A stretch of 64,000 bases of DNA from Progne subis subis (taxonomy: Eukaryota; Chordata; Aves; Passeriformes; Hirundinidae), in contig JAKJHU010000373.1 in assembly GCA_022316685.1 (NCBI GenBank), positions 131,536-195,535 on the forward strand, written 5' to 3'. Position 1 is the stretch's first letter; every line of letters begins with the position of its first letter. Position numbers and translations under genes: made by a program. This document shows, in pieces, positions 1-11,113 of this stretch. Below the pieces are notes generated by a model. It made no database searches, had not been told where the DNA came from, and saw only the letters and a list, made by a program, of their open reading frames with translations.

Positions 1-2
1 GA

Positions 3-662
3 ATGCAGAATTCGCCAATGTTGTGCCAATGGTATGTAGCCCATGCCTTGTCTGGAGTTTGCAAGCAGTTTCCTGATTCTCACGTCTATCATTATATGGA
101 CGACATTTTGATGGCTGCGCCCACCCAGGATGAGCTGCTGAGGATACAGCCTCAGTTGTTGAATGCTCTGCATTCACATGGACTGCAGGTAGCTCCAGAA
201 AAGGTACAACAACAACCCCCCTGGAAATATTTGGGGGTCAAAATTCTGGAACGGACAATCCGTCACCAGGAGGTGCAATTTGTGCGATCGGTGAAGACAC
301 TGAATGATGCTCAGAAGCTGGTAGGTGTTATCACTTGGTTACGTCCTTACCTGGGACTGACCACCGCACAAGTGTCGCCCTTGTTTGAATTGTTGAAAGG
401 GGACACTGATTTAAAGTCACCTCATGAATTAACCCCTGAGGCACGAAAAGTGCTGGAGGAGGTTCAGCAAGCTGTTTCGGCTTGGCAGGTGTACCGCATT
501 GAACCTTCCATTGATGTCACTGTGTTCATTACCACTCCTGATTTACATTCTACAGGTATCATCGGCCAATGGAATGATGACTGCCTGATCCTCTGCACGT
601 CTTGGAATGGGTCTTCCTGCCTCATCAGCCGCATAAGACGGCGACGGCGCTGTTTGAATTGA
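3..662 (+). pseudogene. pol: ERVK-like pol: reverse transcriptase C-terminal half
   Basis: This frame encodes the palm-to-connection part of a retroviral reverse transcriptase. The catalytic YMDD box lies at 93-104, followed by the usual FLGVKI-like stretch (here YLGVKI) and the thumb motif around QKLVGVITWLRPYLG. The start is cut by the window edge. The frame runs into unrelated arginine-rich codons and a stop at 660, while RNase H continues in another frame from about 602, so a frameshift lies at roughly 555-640. In life the enzyme copies viral RNA into DNA in the cytoplasmic core. This copy is dead by frameshift unless the shift is a sequence error. Confidence 0.85.
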
Positions 663-2254
663 TTGCGCGCTTGATAATCAAGTGCCGGCAACGCTGTTTG
701 CAATTGATGGGTGCAGATGCCTCAAAGATCATACTCCCGGTTCAGAGGGAGGAATTTGATTGGAGCTATGCGAACAATGTTTCGCTGCAAAGTGCTCTCG
801 AGGGTTTTTCAGGGCAGATCACTTACCATCTGCCTAACCACAAGCTATTGCAAGTGGCGAAAAATACTCAATTTTCTCTACGACCCAAAAATAGCCAAGA
901 ATCAGTGCAAGGTCCCACCGTCTTCACTGACAGTTTGGGCAAAACAGGAAAAGCCATTGTTACCTGGCAGGATGGATCTGAGTGGCAGGTTTTGGAAAGC
1001 CATGAGGATGGGTCAGCCCAACTGGTTGAACTAAAGGCTGCTGTCATGGCATTTGAGAAATTTTCCCAGGAACCTTCCAATTTGATCACAGACTCCGCCT
1101 ATGTTGCCGACATCGCACAACGATTGGGTTGTTCAGTGTTGAAGGAGGTCAGTAACCCTGCCTTGTTTAATTTACTGAAGACCCTGTGGTGTGCAATTCA
1201 GGCCAGAGTTCATCCATATTATGTTCTGCATGTACGGAGTCACACTAATTTGCCAGGATTTGTAGCGGAAGGTAACACAAGGGCTGATAAGTTGGCTAAC
1301 CCAGCATGGGTAGCCCCTCAGCCTGATGTGCTCGCGCAGGCCAAGGCATCGCTTGGGTTTTTCCACCAAAATGCACATACGCTGCAGAAGCAGTTTCAAC
1401 TGACAGCCACTGAGGCTCGTGAAATTGTCGAGTCGTGTGACGACTGTCACGCCCTTGGTGCGCCATTGCCAGCAGGGGTTAACCCCAGAGGCCTTAAAGC
1501 CTTGGAGCTTTGGCAGACCGATGTCACCCAGGTCGGCGAGTTTGGCTGGCTCAAGTATGTGCATGTCACGGTGGACACGTTCTCCTCTGCGATGTGGGCT
1601 TCTGCCCACACAGGAGAGAAAGCCCGACATGGCATTGCCCACTGGAAGGAGGCCTTTGCTGTTCTTGGCATACCTTCTGCTGTGAAAACCGACAATGGTC
1701 CTGCTTATACCTCACAGCAGGTACGGCAGCTCCTACAGTCATGGGGTGTGACACATAACTTTGGCATCCCTCATTCTCCGACGGGACAGGCGATTGTAGA
1801 ACGCAATCATGGTACACTCAAGCGTGTTCTTCAAAAACAAAAACAAGGAATGCAGGGTGAAACCCTGCACAGTCGGTTGGCAAAGGCTTTGTACACCATC
1901 AATCACCTTATGGTGCCGCAGAACTCAAATAATCCTGTCTTTTTGAACCATCATCTCTCGTTGCAGGCTTCAGACGATGAGCAACCGCCTCGAGCAAAGG
2001 TACGGGTCCGAAATTTAGTCACCAAGCAATGGGAAAGACCCTATGACCTAATCGCTATGGGGCGAGGGTATGCGTGTGTGTCCAGGGACACTGGGACACG
2101 CTGGCTGCCGTCAAAGTGTGTCTGTCCTGACCTGCGACCACAGAGGCAGAATTCAGCTGACAGGCAAGGTGGAAGCCGTGATCAACTTGAAAGTCACCAA
2201 GTGGATGAATCCTCGAGTGATCACTCTGATGATTCCTCCACAGACAGTGATTGA
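602..2254 (+). pseudogene. pol: ERVK-like pol: RNase H and integrase
   Basis: This is the continuation of the frame above after the frameshift, about 550 codons. RNase H acids are visible: FTDS, the Glu of VELKAA, ITDSAY and the Asp of NTRADKLA. Integrase follows with its zinc site (HQNAH, then CDDC) and the catalytic triad Asp (WQTDVT), Asp (KTDNGPAYTS) and Glu (AIVERNHG). The C-terminal DNA-binding part ends in a Ser/Asp-rich tail. Integrase inserts viral cDNA into the host genome. All catalytic residues remain, but the frame is separated from reverse transcriptase, so no complete Pol can be made. The ATG at 602 is only the first in the open frame and is not a natural start. Confidence 0.87.
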
Positions 2255-2333
2255 ATTTGTATATATTCCCTTTGTATATTTGGTCATTTTTCTTTTTCTG
2301 TTTTTCTTTTTTCGTAAAGTTAAAAGGGTGAGA

Positions 2334-2714
2334 TGTTACCCTGGTTTTTCTGAGTATTTAAAGCCTTTTGAATTTTCATAAAATGGAGTCAGATCTTTTA
2401 GGTATGGTGCAATATTAGAAGCAGTTCTACCTTTTTCCCACATATGTAGCATAAACAAATCCTTTGTTTTTCATTCCCTGTCCTTTGTTTGCATATTTCT
2501 AACCTGAAAACAGTTGTAACTGACAGTTGGTCTAGCCACTTGGCTGAAAGATGAAAAACCCCAGAAGCCAATCTTGGGCCAGACCCACAAATGTATAAAA
2601 AGTAAGAAATAAACAAAGAGGCTCTCTCTCCGCCCTGACTCAGCTTTGAGCTGGAACGGAGGAACCTCTGCCCTGGAAAACCTCTCTCTCCATGTGACTG
2701 CTTTGCATGTCTCA
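2334..2714 (+). repeat. 3' LTR of the first ERVK-like provirus
   Basis: The LTR starts TGTTACC after a purine-rich stretch (AAAAGGGTGAGA), the likely polypurine tract. It carries a TATA box (TATAAAA, 2594-2600) and a polyadenylation signal (AATAAA, 2608-2613) very close together, an arrangement known from avian retroviruses. The right end is placed at a CA by comparison with the copy at 40480-40867. Length is about 381 bp against 388 bp there, with many single-base differences. Confidence 0.85.
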
Positions 2715-3827
2715 GCAGCCCAGCAGCCCTTCTCTGTTTGTGAACAGCAGGAGACAGAGTTTTCTTGGGAGCGGGGTGAGAAGGAAACCTCCCCAAAGTG
2801 CAGCTTGGAAGGTTCAGCCCGGAGGTGAGGAGACAGCAAAGTGCCTGCCAGGGTAGGATTTTGGTGCACGAGGTGTCTCAGCATAAGCCTGGGCCAAGCC
2901 CTGGCTCCGTGTGCCAGGAGCCGGCAGCGCTGGGTGCAGGGAGCCCAGGGAGGGCACAGAAATGCTGGGCTGAGAAATGCTGGGGGGACAGCGAGAGGGG
3001 CGTGTGCAGCCGGCCAGGGCACAGGAGCAGCACGCACAGGGGCACAGCCTGCAGGACAGATGGCCAAGGGCTGGGCAGGGCTGGCAGGGCCACAGGCACC
3101 CAGGCCTCTGTCCCCTGGGTTCTGGCAGCGCCTTTGGAGGCCCCACAGAAGGAACTCTCCTTTCAGGGGCTGTACTTTGGCCCTCCCTGGCCCCTCCCTG
3201 AGCAGGCTGGCAGGGGTTGCAGTTTGAGGACATTTGTCTTTGCTGTCCCTCCCATCCCATTGCCCCACAAACAGCCCTGAGGTACCCGTGAGGGACAGAC
3301 CCTGCTGTGCCAGGCCTGGGCTCAGGGCTTGGCCTTTCTGCTTCCTCCAGCCAAAACCCAGGCCTTGCTGAGCCCTGCAGTTCCTGCTGCTGTGCCCCAA
3401 GCTCCCTCGGCTGGTGCTGGAAAGGGACTTGAGATATCTCGATCCTCTTGGGCAGTGTAAACAGCAAACTACTCAGGAGGGTGGAGAACAAACTTTAAAT
3501 TTTAAAACTTGAGAGAATGAGGTACTTGGGAAATCTTAAAGCAACATGGAATTACAGTAAATCATTTCACAAACACTGACTGAATAAACTCTAACCTCTC
3601 CAAGTTGTCCAGATATCAAGAGGAAGTCAGGAGAAGAGAGGAGAGGGAGATCCACAGTCGCCCTTGGATCCAGCACCATCTCAGATGCTGTGTGCTCCGG
3701 GACCATGGGACGTGTCAGTGTCACAGCCGTGTCACAGCCTTTACCTGCTCTGGTCCCTCTCACAGGTGGGGTTTTTGGGGTGCCAGGGCCTTGGCAGCCA
3801 CTTTGGGGCAGTGACCGCCCCACTGTG
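2715..3827. other. Flanking DNA, no gene recognised
   Basis: GC-rich, non-repetitive sequence. Long frames cross it on both strands, but their composition is low-complexity (Pro, Gly, Ala, Ser, Arg) and they lack domains, so they look like chance frames. A short AT-richer stretch lies at 3480-3600. Nothing functional can be supported. Confidence 0.5.
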
Positions 3828-5060
3828 CATCCTGTGCTCCCTGGGCAGCCGCACCCAGCCCTGGGCACAGAGCTCCGTCAGCCCCCGCCGCCCCCTCCCC
3901 AGGGCCCCCAGGGACCCCCGCAGCCGGGGCTGGCTCTGAGCGAGGCGGCCCCTGAGCCCAGCTGCGTGGCCAGGGGGGCACGGGGAGCCCGGGGCCTCTG
4001 TGCCAACGCTTCCCCCGCTCTCCCTCAGCCTTTGCCCGGCCCGGCCCGGCCCCCCGAGCCCCGCCAGGCCCCGCACGGCCACGGCCGGCCCGGGCCGCTC
4101 CCCTCGGAGCCCGGCCACACGGAGCCACCTGCGCTGGGGGCCCAGGGGCCGCCAAGCGCTCCCCGGGCCACCCGGGCCTCGGCCCCGAGCACAGAGCTCT
4201 GCCCGGGGGGCTCCCGGCCCAAGGCGGCGGCTCCGGGCCCGGGCGGCCGCTCCCGGCTCCCACAGCCCGCCCGGGGCCGCCCCGCCCGTGCCAGGGCTGT
4301 GCCAGCGCTCCCTGCACCCGCGGGGCTTCAAACACATGGGGGCATGGCACAGATAAAACATTCCCACCATCCTCCCCAAAAAACAGTAAAATTCCAACCA
4401 ACCATCACCCCGACAAAAAAAAGAAGAAAAAAAAATCTGGAAAACAAAGCCACAATCCAACCATTTCCACCCTGTCCTCGTGTACCTTCCCAGGGACCCC
4501 AGCCCCATGGGAATGCCCCCGGATCGGGACAAAAAGCTGCTCCCCTGCAGGCACTTGGAACACCCACCTGCGGCCCGGCCCTGGCACACGGCTCCCGGCA
4601 GCTGCCCCGCTGGCGCAGGCAGGGCTTTGGAGCAGGGAGGCTCTGCGGGACCCCCCGGGCTCTGCGCCCTCCCAGTCCCTGCCCGCCCCGGGGCTGACCT
4701 TCAGCCCGGGCTCTCTCGCTGTGCCCGGCTCCTGCACAGTCCCTGCTCTCAGTTCCTTGGCCCCCTGGGCTCTTTTCTGGGGCTCGGAGAACACCCAGCA
4801 ACGGAACCTTGCCCTGAAAAGGAACCATTTTGGTGCTGCCTAGCAAGGCCACACCCGAACATTTGTACCTTTTGCCTGCCTGCAGAGACCTCCAGGCACT
4901 TTCTGCACAGAGTTCCAACCTCCAGCTTTTCCTGAAGGCTCTCTCTGCAAATGTCACGCTGCAAGGACCCTGTCCTTGCTGTCACCTGCTGTGGCTGGGC
5001 GTGAACAGAGCTCCTCCACTTGCATTTTCAGCTGCTGTACAACCAAAACTGAGGCATCTG
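3828..5060 (+). repeat. Inverted duplication, arm A
   Basis: Read as reverse complement, this block matches 17734-18862, so the pair forms a large inverted repeat around the gammaretroviral provirus. Matches include the segment near 4780-5060 (17734-18020 on the other side) and the CpG-rich core. Arm A keeps about 217 bp (roughly 4048-4268) that arm B lacks. No coding exon is recognised. Confidence 0.8.
3960..4330. promoter_or_regulatory. CpG-rich block (CpG-island-like)
   Basis: The stretch is very rich in G+C and in CpG dinucleotides, with repeated GGCCCGG, CCCGCC and GGGCGG strings, in clear contrast with the flanks. This composition is typical of promoter-associated CpG islands. No start exon, TATA box or open gene is visible next to it, so a promoter role is only inferred. 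It could equally be a GC-rich repeat. A shorter version sits in the inverted arm at 18580-18860. Confidence 0.45.
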
Positions 5061-5164
5061 GAGCTGCCTGAATGCAACAACTGGAATATGAGCCTCTCTC
5101 GAGGGGGAAATCTCCCCCTCCTGTGCCAGCCCATGCCAATACTGCCATTCTCTGCTGCTGCTGA

Positions 5165-5905
5165 GGCACTCGGGGCTCTGGCTGAGCAGGAAAGGTGACC
5201 CTGAGCCAGGAGCTTTCCTTGGCTGCAGCAAAGCCTTGGCACGCAAAGACCTTCCTGGTGCTGTGCCCTGGGCCAGGAGGGATTGTGCCACCAGAGCTGA
5301 GCCTAAATTTCTTCTCCCAGGCAGCTTTAGGGCACAGAACATGGAAAAGATAGAGTTGACTTTCTGCTGGCCTCCAGAAGAATCCTGTGTGTGAAGCAGT
5401 CTGGGAGCTGGGTTTATGTGTGAGAGGAGGGAAATTCAGAGCCCTTTTCTCTCCTGTGAGCTGAGGGTCTGCATTTGCAATGGCCCTGCAGCTGCCAAAG
5501 GGGAACTTTTCACTCAACTGAGAAAAGTTCTGCTGAAAGCCTGTCCCAAACCTGCTTTTCCTGCAATTTTGCCTAATAAGTCCTAATTTTTTGCAGCCCC
5601 ATGTCTTGCGTGTATGCAGGTGTGAGAACCGATGGATGGAACAGCTCTGGCGGGGGAAGTTCTCTTTTTCTTGTTTGTTGTTATTTTTGTTTTTGTTGTG
5701 GGTTTTTTGTTTGTTATTGTTTTGTTTGGTTTATTTTCCTGGTCTTTTGTTTTGATTGGTTTGTTGACTTTGGGGAGAGATTTTTTTTTTAGGCTTTGTG
5801 GGGTTTTGGGATTTTTTCCTTTTTTTGTTTTTTGTTCTGGTTCTTTTTTTAGGTGGTGAGAATTTTTGATTTTGTATGGAGTGGGTTTTTTTGTTTGTTT
5901 GTTTG

Positions 5906-5959
<54 letters not shown>

Positions 5960-6698
5960 CCCCTGTCAGCCCTGGGCAGAGCTCTGTAACTCTATGTGCC
6001 ACTTGCCTGTGGCACTGTGGAGGTGGCCAGGGGGACCTTCCCCGAGCTGTGTGCACAGCAATGCACATCAGCCCAGGCCGGGGGTGCTCAGTGCCCGCTC
6101 AGTTTTGCTGTCTGGCTGTGGCTCTGGACGATTCCCTTGGAGCGTCTCCAGGCAGGGGACGTTGGAGCTGTCCCCACCGTGGTGTCACAGAGAGGGGAAC
6201 GCTGGGGCTGTGCCGCTCCTGCCCCGGCCCCAAGAGCTCTGCCAGCGCCTGGAACACAAGGAGGAGGAGACACAAAGGCTGAGCCCAAGGGTGAGAACTG
6301 CAGAAGGGGCTGAGCTGGGAGGGAGGCAGCGGGATCATGGTGTCCAGGCCCTGGCCCTGCACAGACAGCCCAACAGTGGCAGCCTGGGCATTCCTGGGAG
6401 CAGTGTCCAAAGGCTCCTGGAGCTGCAGCAGCCTCAAAGCTGTGAACATTGCAGTGGCTGCAGAGCTCTGGGGAAAGGTCCCGGCCCTGGCTTGGGGCTG
6501 GGCCAGAGCCCAGGGAGCAAATCAACTTGCAGCTGCTGCCCCAGAGCAGGGAAGAGCAGGAATTGCTGCCTGGGAGAGACTCTTGCCAAGGGCCTGCAGT
6601 GCCAGGACACAGGCCATGGCTGGACGCTGCTTGGGGCCAGGGTGAGCTGGGATGTGGGGATGGACTTGTTCCCTGGGAGGGTGGTGGGGCCCTGGCAC
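5165..6698 (+). repeat. Three-copy segment, copy A
   Basis: Related to 59800-61366 (copy B) and 62160-63783 (copy C) in the same orientation. Shared landmarks are the CCTTCCTGGTGCTGTG string near 5250, the T/G-rich tract, the segment starting at the ATGCACATCAGCCCAG string near 6060, and the TGGGGATGGACTTGTTCC string near 6655. Copy A ends at about 6698, where similarity to the others stops. Open frames inside it differ between copies by frameshifts, so it does not look protein-coding. Confidence 0.8.
5650..5953. repeat. T/G-rich simple repeat with poly-T run
   Basis: Degenerate GTTTT-type sequence ending in an uninterrupted T run of about 46 bases (5908-5953). Copy B has the same tract (60240-60620), and copy C has only a short remnant, so this is length-unstable simple sequence. 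Confidence 0.9.
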
Positions 6699-6835
6699 TA
6701 TGGCTGGTTCCGTCCCCAATCCGGGCGGGAGCTGACCTCCGGCTGGCTCTCGTCAACACAGCCACAGAATGTTCCCAGTCCGGGGGCCACGCAGGCTATT
6801 TACCTGCTGGATCGGCTTCTCGACAGCTGGACCAG

Positions 6836-7136
6836 GTAGTGTCGTGACAGCAACGGCAGCAGAAGAGAAAAGGTTGGCTCTCAGCTTAGCAGGTTAAAAG
6901 ATGTTTATTCGCTGAAGAGCTGAGGAGCCGAGAGCTGAGGTCCAAGGTGAGAGAGTTTGAATCTCCCTCCTCCACCTTATAAGCGAAGGAGGGGTTCCAG
7001 GGAGGTTACAACAAGGCAACAAATCCGGGGATCCAGGGAGTAACAAGGTGTGCCCACCCCCAAGCCCTGGCCCCCTAAAATCCAGCGCTAAAGGAATTCC
7101 CCCCAGGGGACCTATCACCTGAAACCCTCTCCCTGA
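6836..7136 (-). repeat. LTR-like remnant, minus strand
   Basis: Read on the minus strand, the block has a TATA-like CTTATAAGG, then AATAAAC about 80 bases later, then a stretch ending in CACGACA, the order expected of an LTR promoter, R region and end. It is cut off at 7136 by the gammaretroviral 5' LTR. No second copy occurs in the window, so the call rests on signals alone. Sequence at 6699-6835 may be the adjoining leader of the same element. Confidence 0.4.
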
Positions 7137-7745
7137 TGTTATAAATAAATTCTATTCAAATAATCTATGTTTTAGTTACTTAACTGTTAAGTAATTCCAT
7201 TAAGATTGTTAATGCTAGTTCTGTATAAAAATTTACCTTATTCCTGTTTTAATGCTGATTTATCACCTTATTTACTTGTTTGGTAATTAAGAATTTACCT
7301 TATTACCTGTATCTCTGTTCCCATTCGCCGGATAGTGTCTGAATATGCAAATAAAAAGAACACTGGAATTCTGGGAACAACTCAAGAACAAGAGACCCTG
7401 AAAAGCAGGGAACCAAATTAAAATCCAGGACTGTAGTCGCATTTTAGACTAGTGCAAGAAGTACGGGGGTCCGCCGAAGCAGCTTTATTTAGTCGCCGTG
7501 ACCTGAGAAGGAGTCCCCCATCGCTGGACGACCCCTGATCAGCGAAGCGAAACGGACTCCGCGGCAAGGGAAAAAGCCCGTGAGGGGGGGTGGGAGTCCC
7601 CAGCTTTGCTGTGAAGCGAAGCTGTGTGTACCTCCTCCTCCACGTTGCTAAGGGAGCAAGCAAGCTCTCCCCCAAGGCCAAGCTTGATAATAAAGAAACA
7701 TACAAAACAGCAAGACTCTGACTCTCTATAATTTTTTCCAGAACA
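7137..7745 (+). repeat. 5' LTR of the gammaretrovirus-like provirus
   Basis: Runs from TGTTATAAAT to CCAGAACA, 609 bp, and pairs with 17123-17733. The first part is AT-rich. A polyadenylation signal AATAAA sits at 7689-7694, about 50 bases before the end. The TATA box is uncertain; a TATAAAAA string lies near 7222, and AATAAAAAG lies near 7350. The LTR would drive transcription and define the RNA ends. Confidence 0.92.
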
Positions 7746-7750
7746 ATTTC

Positions 7751-7768
7751 TGGGGGCTCGTCCATGGG
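7751..7768 (+). other. Primer-binding site, tRNA-Pro type
   Basis: Five bases after the LTR, the string TGGGGGCTCGTCC matches the start of the proline-tRNA primer site of gammaretroviruses. The following bases carry a two-base difference. The primer tRNA would bind here to start minus-strand DNA synthesis. Confidence 0.85.
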
Positions 7769-9178
7769 ATCTGGCCACGCCTGAAGAGGGACCGAGGACG
7801 GGACGGCCGCTCGCCCTTCGGACCTCCGGGACAGCTGGACAAGCGGGAGCAGCCTGGGACCGGCAACGAGGAGGAGCGCCGGAGGGTGAGCATTCCAGCG
7901 GCGGGTAAAGGAGACGTGCGAGTGGGAGTGTGAGATAGTCGGGGGCCAGCAGCTCGGACCCCCGGAACTGAGTGTGGACCCCTCGGTACTGTGGTTTCGG
8001 ACACCCGCGAGGGGGCCGGCCAGGAAAAGGGGGAAGCGAGAGAATAATGAGTGAGGCGTCTCCTTAGGGGCAGAAAGACCCCCCCCGGGCTTGCAGGGGA
8101 AAACAGAGTGTGAGTGGCACGCATTGGGGGCAGAAAGACCCCCCCCTGGGCGTGCAGGGGAAAACAAAGTGTGAGTGGCACGCATTGGGGGCAAGTCCCC
8201 CCCCTTAAAGGCTAGAGTAGCCTAGGAGGGTTTAGAGTCCCTGGAGGGGTGGGAAAACCGTACCAGGGTTGACAGGGTGTCCCCAGACACTGCGGGTGCC
8301 GAGAGCTCATGAGAGTCCCTGCTTCCCAGAACGGAGCGAGACGCACCGGAGAGGGTGTGCTGCCGCGGTCTCAGGGAGGAGGCCGTAAACCCATAGCCCG
8401 AGGACACCGGGGTGGGGAGTCAATGTAGAGGCAAGGCGGGCATCCTGCACACACACACTCATCCCTCTTGCTGAGGCTGCTTCGTTGGGGAGAAGTAGTC
8501 AAGCCAGTCCTGGTGGAAGGCAAAGGGGTCGGGCCCTGCTGGGGTTGATCCTTGGAAACAAGGAAGGGATACCCCCCCAGGTAACCCGTGCGGAGTCTTG
8601 ACCTCTTACCTCCGTTTCAAAAAGTGAAGAGGGGGACTGTACTAGTAGCAGGGCAGTCTAGTCCGGGGTTTGGACTGAAGGTGTCCGGCCCGGCGGGGGC
8701 TAAGGCGTGGGAAGGCCCTGGGGCCCAGAAGGGGATGCCAGTACTAGGGACCCTGTCGTGTGCCGCAAAGCGTGTCCAGAGTCTCAGGGGTGAGGCAAGG
8801 CGCGGGGGTACATAGGGAGTGAGGTCATTAGGACTCACCTCAAAGGGGTCAGAAGAGAGTCTGAGCCCCTGGTGTAAGTAAAGTGTGAGCGTCCAAGAAA
8901 GTGAAGAAGGTTAGAGAAAGTGAGTAGAAAGAGGGAGAATTTGTTCCCTAATGAAAGCAAAAGTGTAGGAAAGAGTAGAAAAGCATAAAGTTTAGGAGTT
9001 TTATGTTGAAGTGTTCAAGGATTAAGTCAGGAGATTTGAAGTAAAGGGAGAAAAGCTGAAGAATTATTTTTGCTTAAAAAAAAAAAAAACACCAAAAAAA
9101 AAAACCACCAAAAAAAAAAAAACCTGTGTTGCCAGTCAGTAAAGGGCACCTTTGAAATTTTTTTTCAGTTTAAAGAAA
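7769..9178 (+). other. Proviral leader
   Basis: About 1.4 kb between primer site and gag, longer than typical. It holds a 60-bp tandem duplication (8067-8190) and, just before gag, a run of A tracts broken by CACC (9077-9122). Packaging signals and the splice donor would normally lie here, but none can be assigned with certainty. No conserved coding frame is seen. Confidence 0.7.
8067..8190 (+). repeat. 60-bp tandem duplication in the leader
   Basis: Two units, each starting GGGGCAGAAAGACC and ending GTGAGTGGCACGCATT, differ at a few bases and in the length of a C run. A third unit begins (GGGGGCAAG) but breaks off. Confidence 0.88.
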
Positions 9179-11113
9179 ATGGGACAATGTACTAGTAAGA
9201 AAAAGAAATCCCAAAAGGAGAATAACAAAGTAAAGAGTATTCCACCCGGTAGTCCCTTAGAACAACTTTTAGCTAAATGGGATTCTTTAGAGGCCACAAA
9301 AGGACTAGATCAGGTTAAAATGGTGTTTTATTGCACAGAAGTCTGGCCAAAATTAAAATTACCAGGAGAGTGGCCATGGTTTGGAACACATGATGAGTGG
9401 ATGTGCTATCAGTTAAATCACTACCTAAGAACTCAGGAAGATCCAGACGTAAACCAGTTAGCTTATGCTGCTTGTTGGCAAAAGAGAGCCACGAGTAAAG
9501 AGAATATAAAAGTCTGCAAATTAAAAGAAAAAGAAAAGTGTGAAAGAAAAGAACAGAAAGAGGAAAGAACAGAAACTAATCAAAGATGGGACCCTTTAGA
9601 CCATTTACCCCCTCCAATTTACCCAGAGGTGCCCCAAGTCCCTCAAAATCCTGTCCCAGTTCCCCTACTAACTTCCCCGAGTCAAACTCCTTCAGAACCC
9701 TCTCCTCCTCTTCCCCCAGTGGTTCCATCATCACCCCCCCTTAACAGCTCTCCTCCCCAGTCCTTAGTACCTTCTCCCCCTTCTCCCCCAACAGCCCCTT
9801 TGCCACCTCCTTCCAATAGTCAAAGTTCTTTAGCCCCAGTTATAACCCCTGCAGTTTCCCAAAACACAACCTCTTCCCTAGCCCCCCTTCCTCCCACAGT
9901 ACCATCCTCTGCTTCTCCCCCTACAGATTTTACTACCTCCCCCTCACCTACAGTAATTCCCCTGCCACCCCCTAACTGGGAGTTAACCAAAACCCCTACA
10001 GACTCCCGTGAGTCATCCCGTTCTCCTGGAATTCCCCAGGAATTTGTAACTCAGCCAGTGTTATCAGTTAATAATGTAAGTGAAGGACCCTATTGTAACA
10101 CAAGGTCAAAAGCCTTAAAGCCAGAAAAACTTTTTCCCCTCAGGGAAGTGCCTATGGGAGGAGTAATTGGAGGAGTGGGATTTGTAAATGCCCCATTAAC
10201 AGCCTCTGAAGTAAGAGGATTTAAGAAAGAGCTAGGAAATTTAGTTGCAGATCCCATAGGTGTTGCCACACAGGTAGACCAATTCCTTGGGCCCAATGTT
10301 TATACATGGGGAGAGTTAAATTCTATATTAAACATCTTGTTCTCCCCTGAGGAAATACGAATGATTAGAACAGCAAGTATCAGAATCTGGGAAAGGGAAA
10401 ATAGGTTGGGGCCACCTGGCAATCATAAATTACTGATAGGTGACCCAGGTTGGGACCCAAATCGAGAAGAGGAAAGACAAAATATGCGAGACTATAGGTC
10501 CTTGATAGTAAGAGGTATAAGAGAATCTGTCCCCAGAGGGAATAATACTAAATTAGCTTTTGATGGGTCCCAAGAAAAAGATGAGACTCCTGCCACTTGG
10601 CTAAATCGATTAAAAAGAAATTTTCAATTATATTCAAGCATAGACCCTGATAGTCCTGAGGGACAAGTAATTCTAAAAGTGCAGTTTGTAACAAAGTCAT
10701 GGCCAGATATACGGAGAAAATTAGAAAAAATTGAAGATTGGCAGGAGAAAAGTATTAATGAATTATTAAAAGAAGCCTTAAGAGTTTACCTGAGGAGAGA
10801 AGAAGAAAAAGCTAAAGCCAAGGCTCGCATTATGGTAGCTGTAGCAAGAGAAAGTACTAGAGTAGCAGAAAACCAGAAAAACTCCCCCTGGAAATCTAGT
10901 GAGGGAGGACCAAGACCCTCATTTAAAGAACCAAAGTCACCCATAGTACCACCGTGGGTAAATTTAAAAAGAAGTAACCCAGGAGAGAATAGAACTTGTT
11001 ATTACTGTGGTGAAATAGGGCATTAAAAAAGGGATTGTAAGAAATTATCACTTGATGAGGCTATTGCAAGGGAGCAAGATGCCCTGGAGAGGGTGCTGAA
11101 AGGGGAGGATTAG
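9179..11113 (+). pseudogene. gag: Gammaretrovirus-like gag, one premature stop
   Basis: The start is the ATG at 9179, because Met-Gly-Gln gives the N-terminal glycine used for myristoylation; an upstream in-frame ATG (9152) would hide it. Matrix comes first, then a long Pro-rich segment with a PPIY late-budding motif (about residues 145-148). Capsid begins near FPLREVP (about residue 320), and the major homology region is near residues 470-540. A nucleocapsid zinc knuckle starts CYYCGEIGH. TAA at 11024-11026 interrupts that knuckle between its His and last Cys. The frame then stays open to TAG at 11111-11113, the expected gag terminus. Gag builds the particle at the plasma membrane; this copy would lose part of nucleocapsid. 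Confidence 0.88.
11111..11113 (+). promoter_or_regulatory. Gag-pol junction UAG, likely readthrough site
   Basis: UAG followed by GGG stands between gag and pol in the same reading frame, with protease beginning about 35 codons later. Gammaretroviruses suppress such a UAG at low rate, helped by a downstream pseudoknot, to make Gag-Pol. A pseudoknot was not folded here. Confidence 0.75.

Larger units (their letters stand above)
1..2714 (+). mobile_element. ERVK-like provirus, 3' part (pol and 3' LTR)
   Basis: The window opens inside reverse transcriptase, continues through RNase H and integrase, and ends in a 3' LTR at 2334-2714. There is no env: only about 80 bp lie between the pol stop and the LTR. 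The same LTR family returns at 40480-40867 in front of a gag, where it carries a tRNA-Trp-like primer site, so the two are separate copies of one family. The 5' part lies outside the window. The ERVK assignment rests on the YMDD reverse transcriptase, the integrase style and LTR similarity to the second copy. Confidence 0.88.

Noticed and set aside
2471..3491. Minus-strand frames of 225 and 309 codons
   Set aside because: They overlap an LTR and its flank, with low-complexity composition and no domain.
3690..4697. Long frames on both strands in the CpG-rich block
   Set aside because: GC-rich DNA has few stops. The proteins are Pro/Ala/Gly/Arg-rich, unlike any family, and are not kept in the inverted arm.
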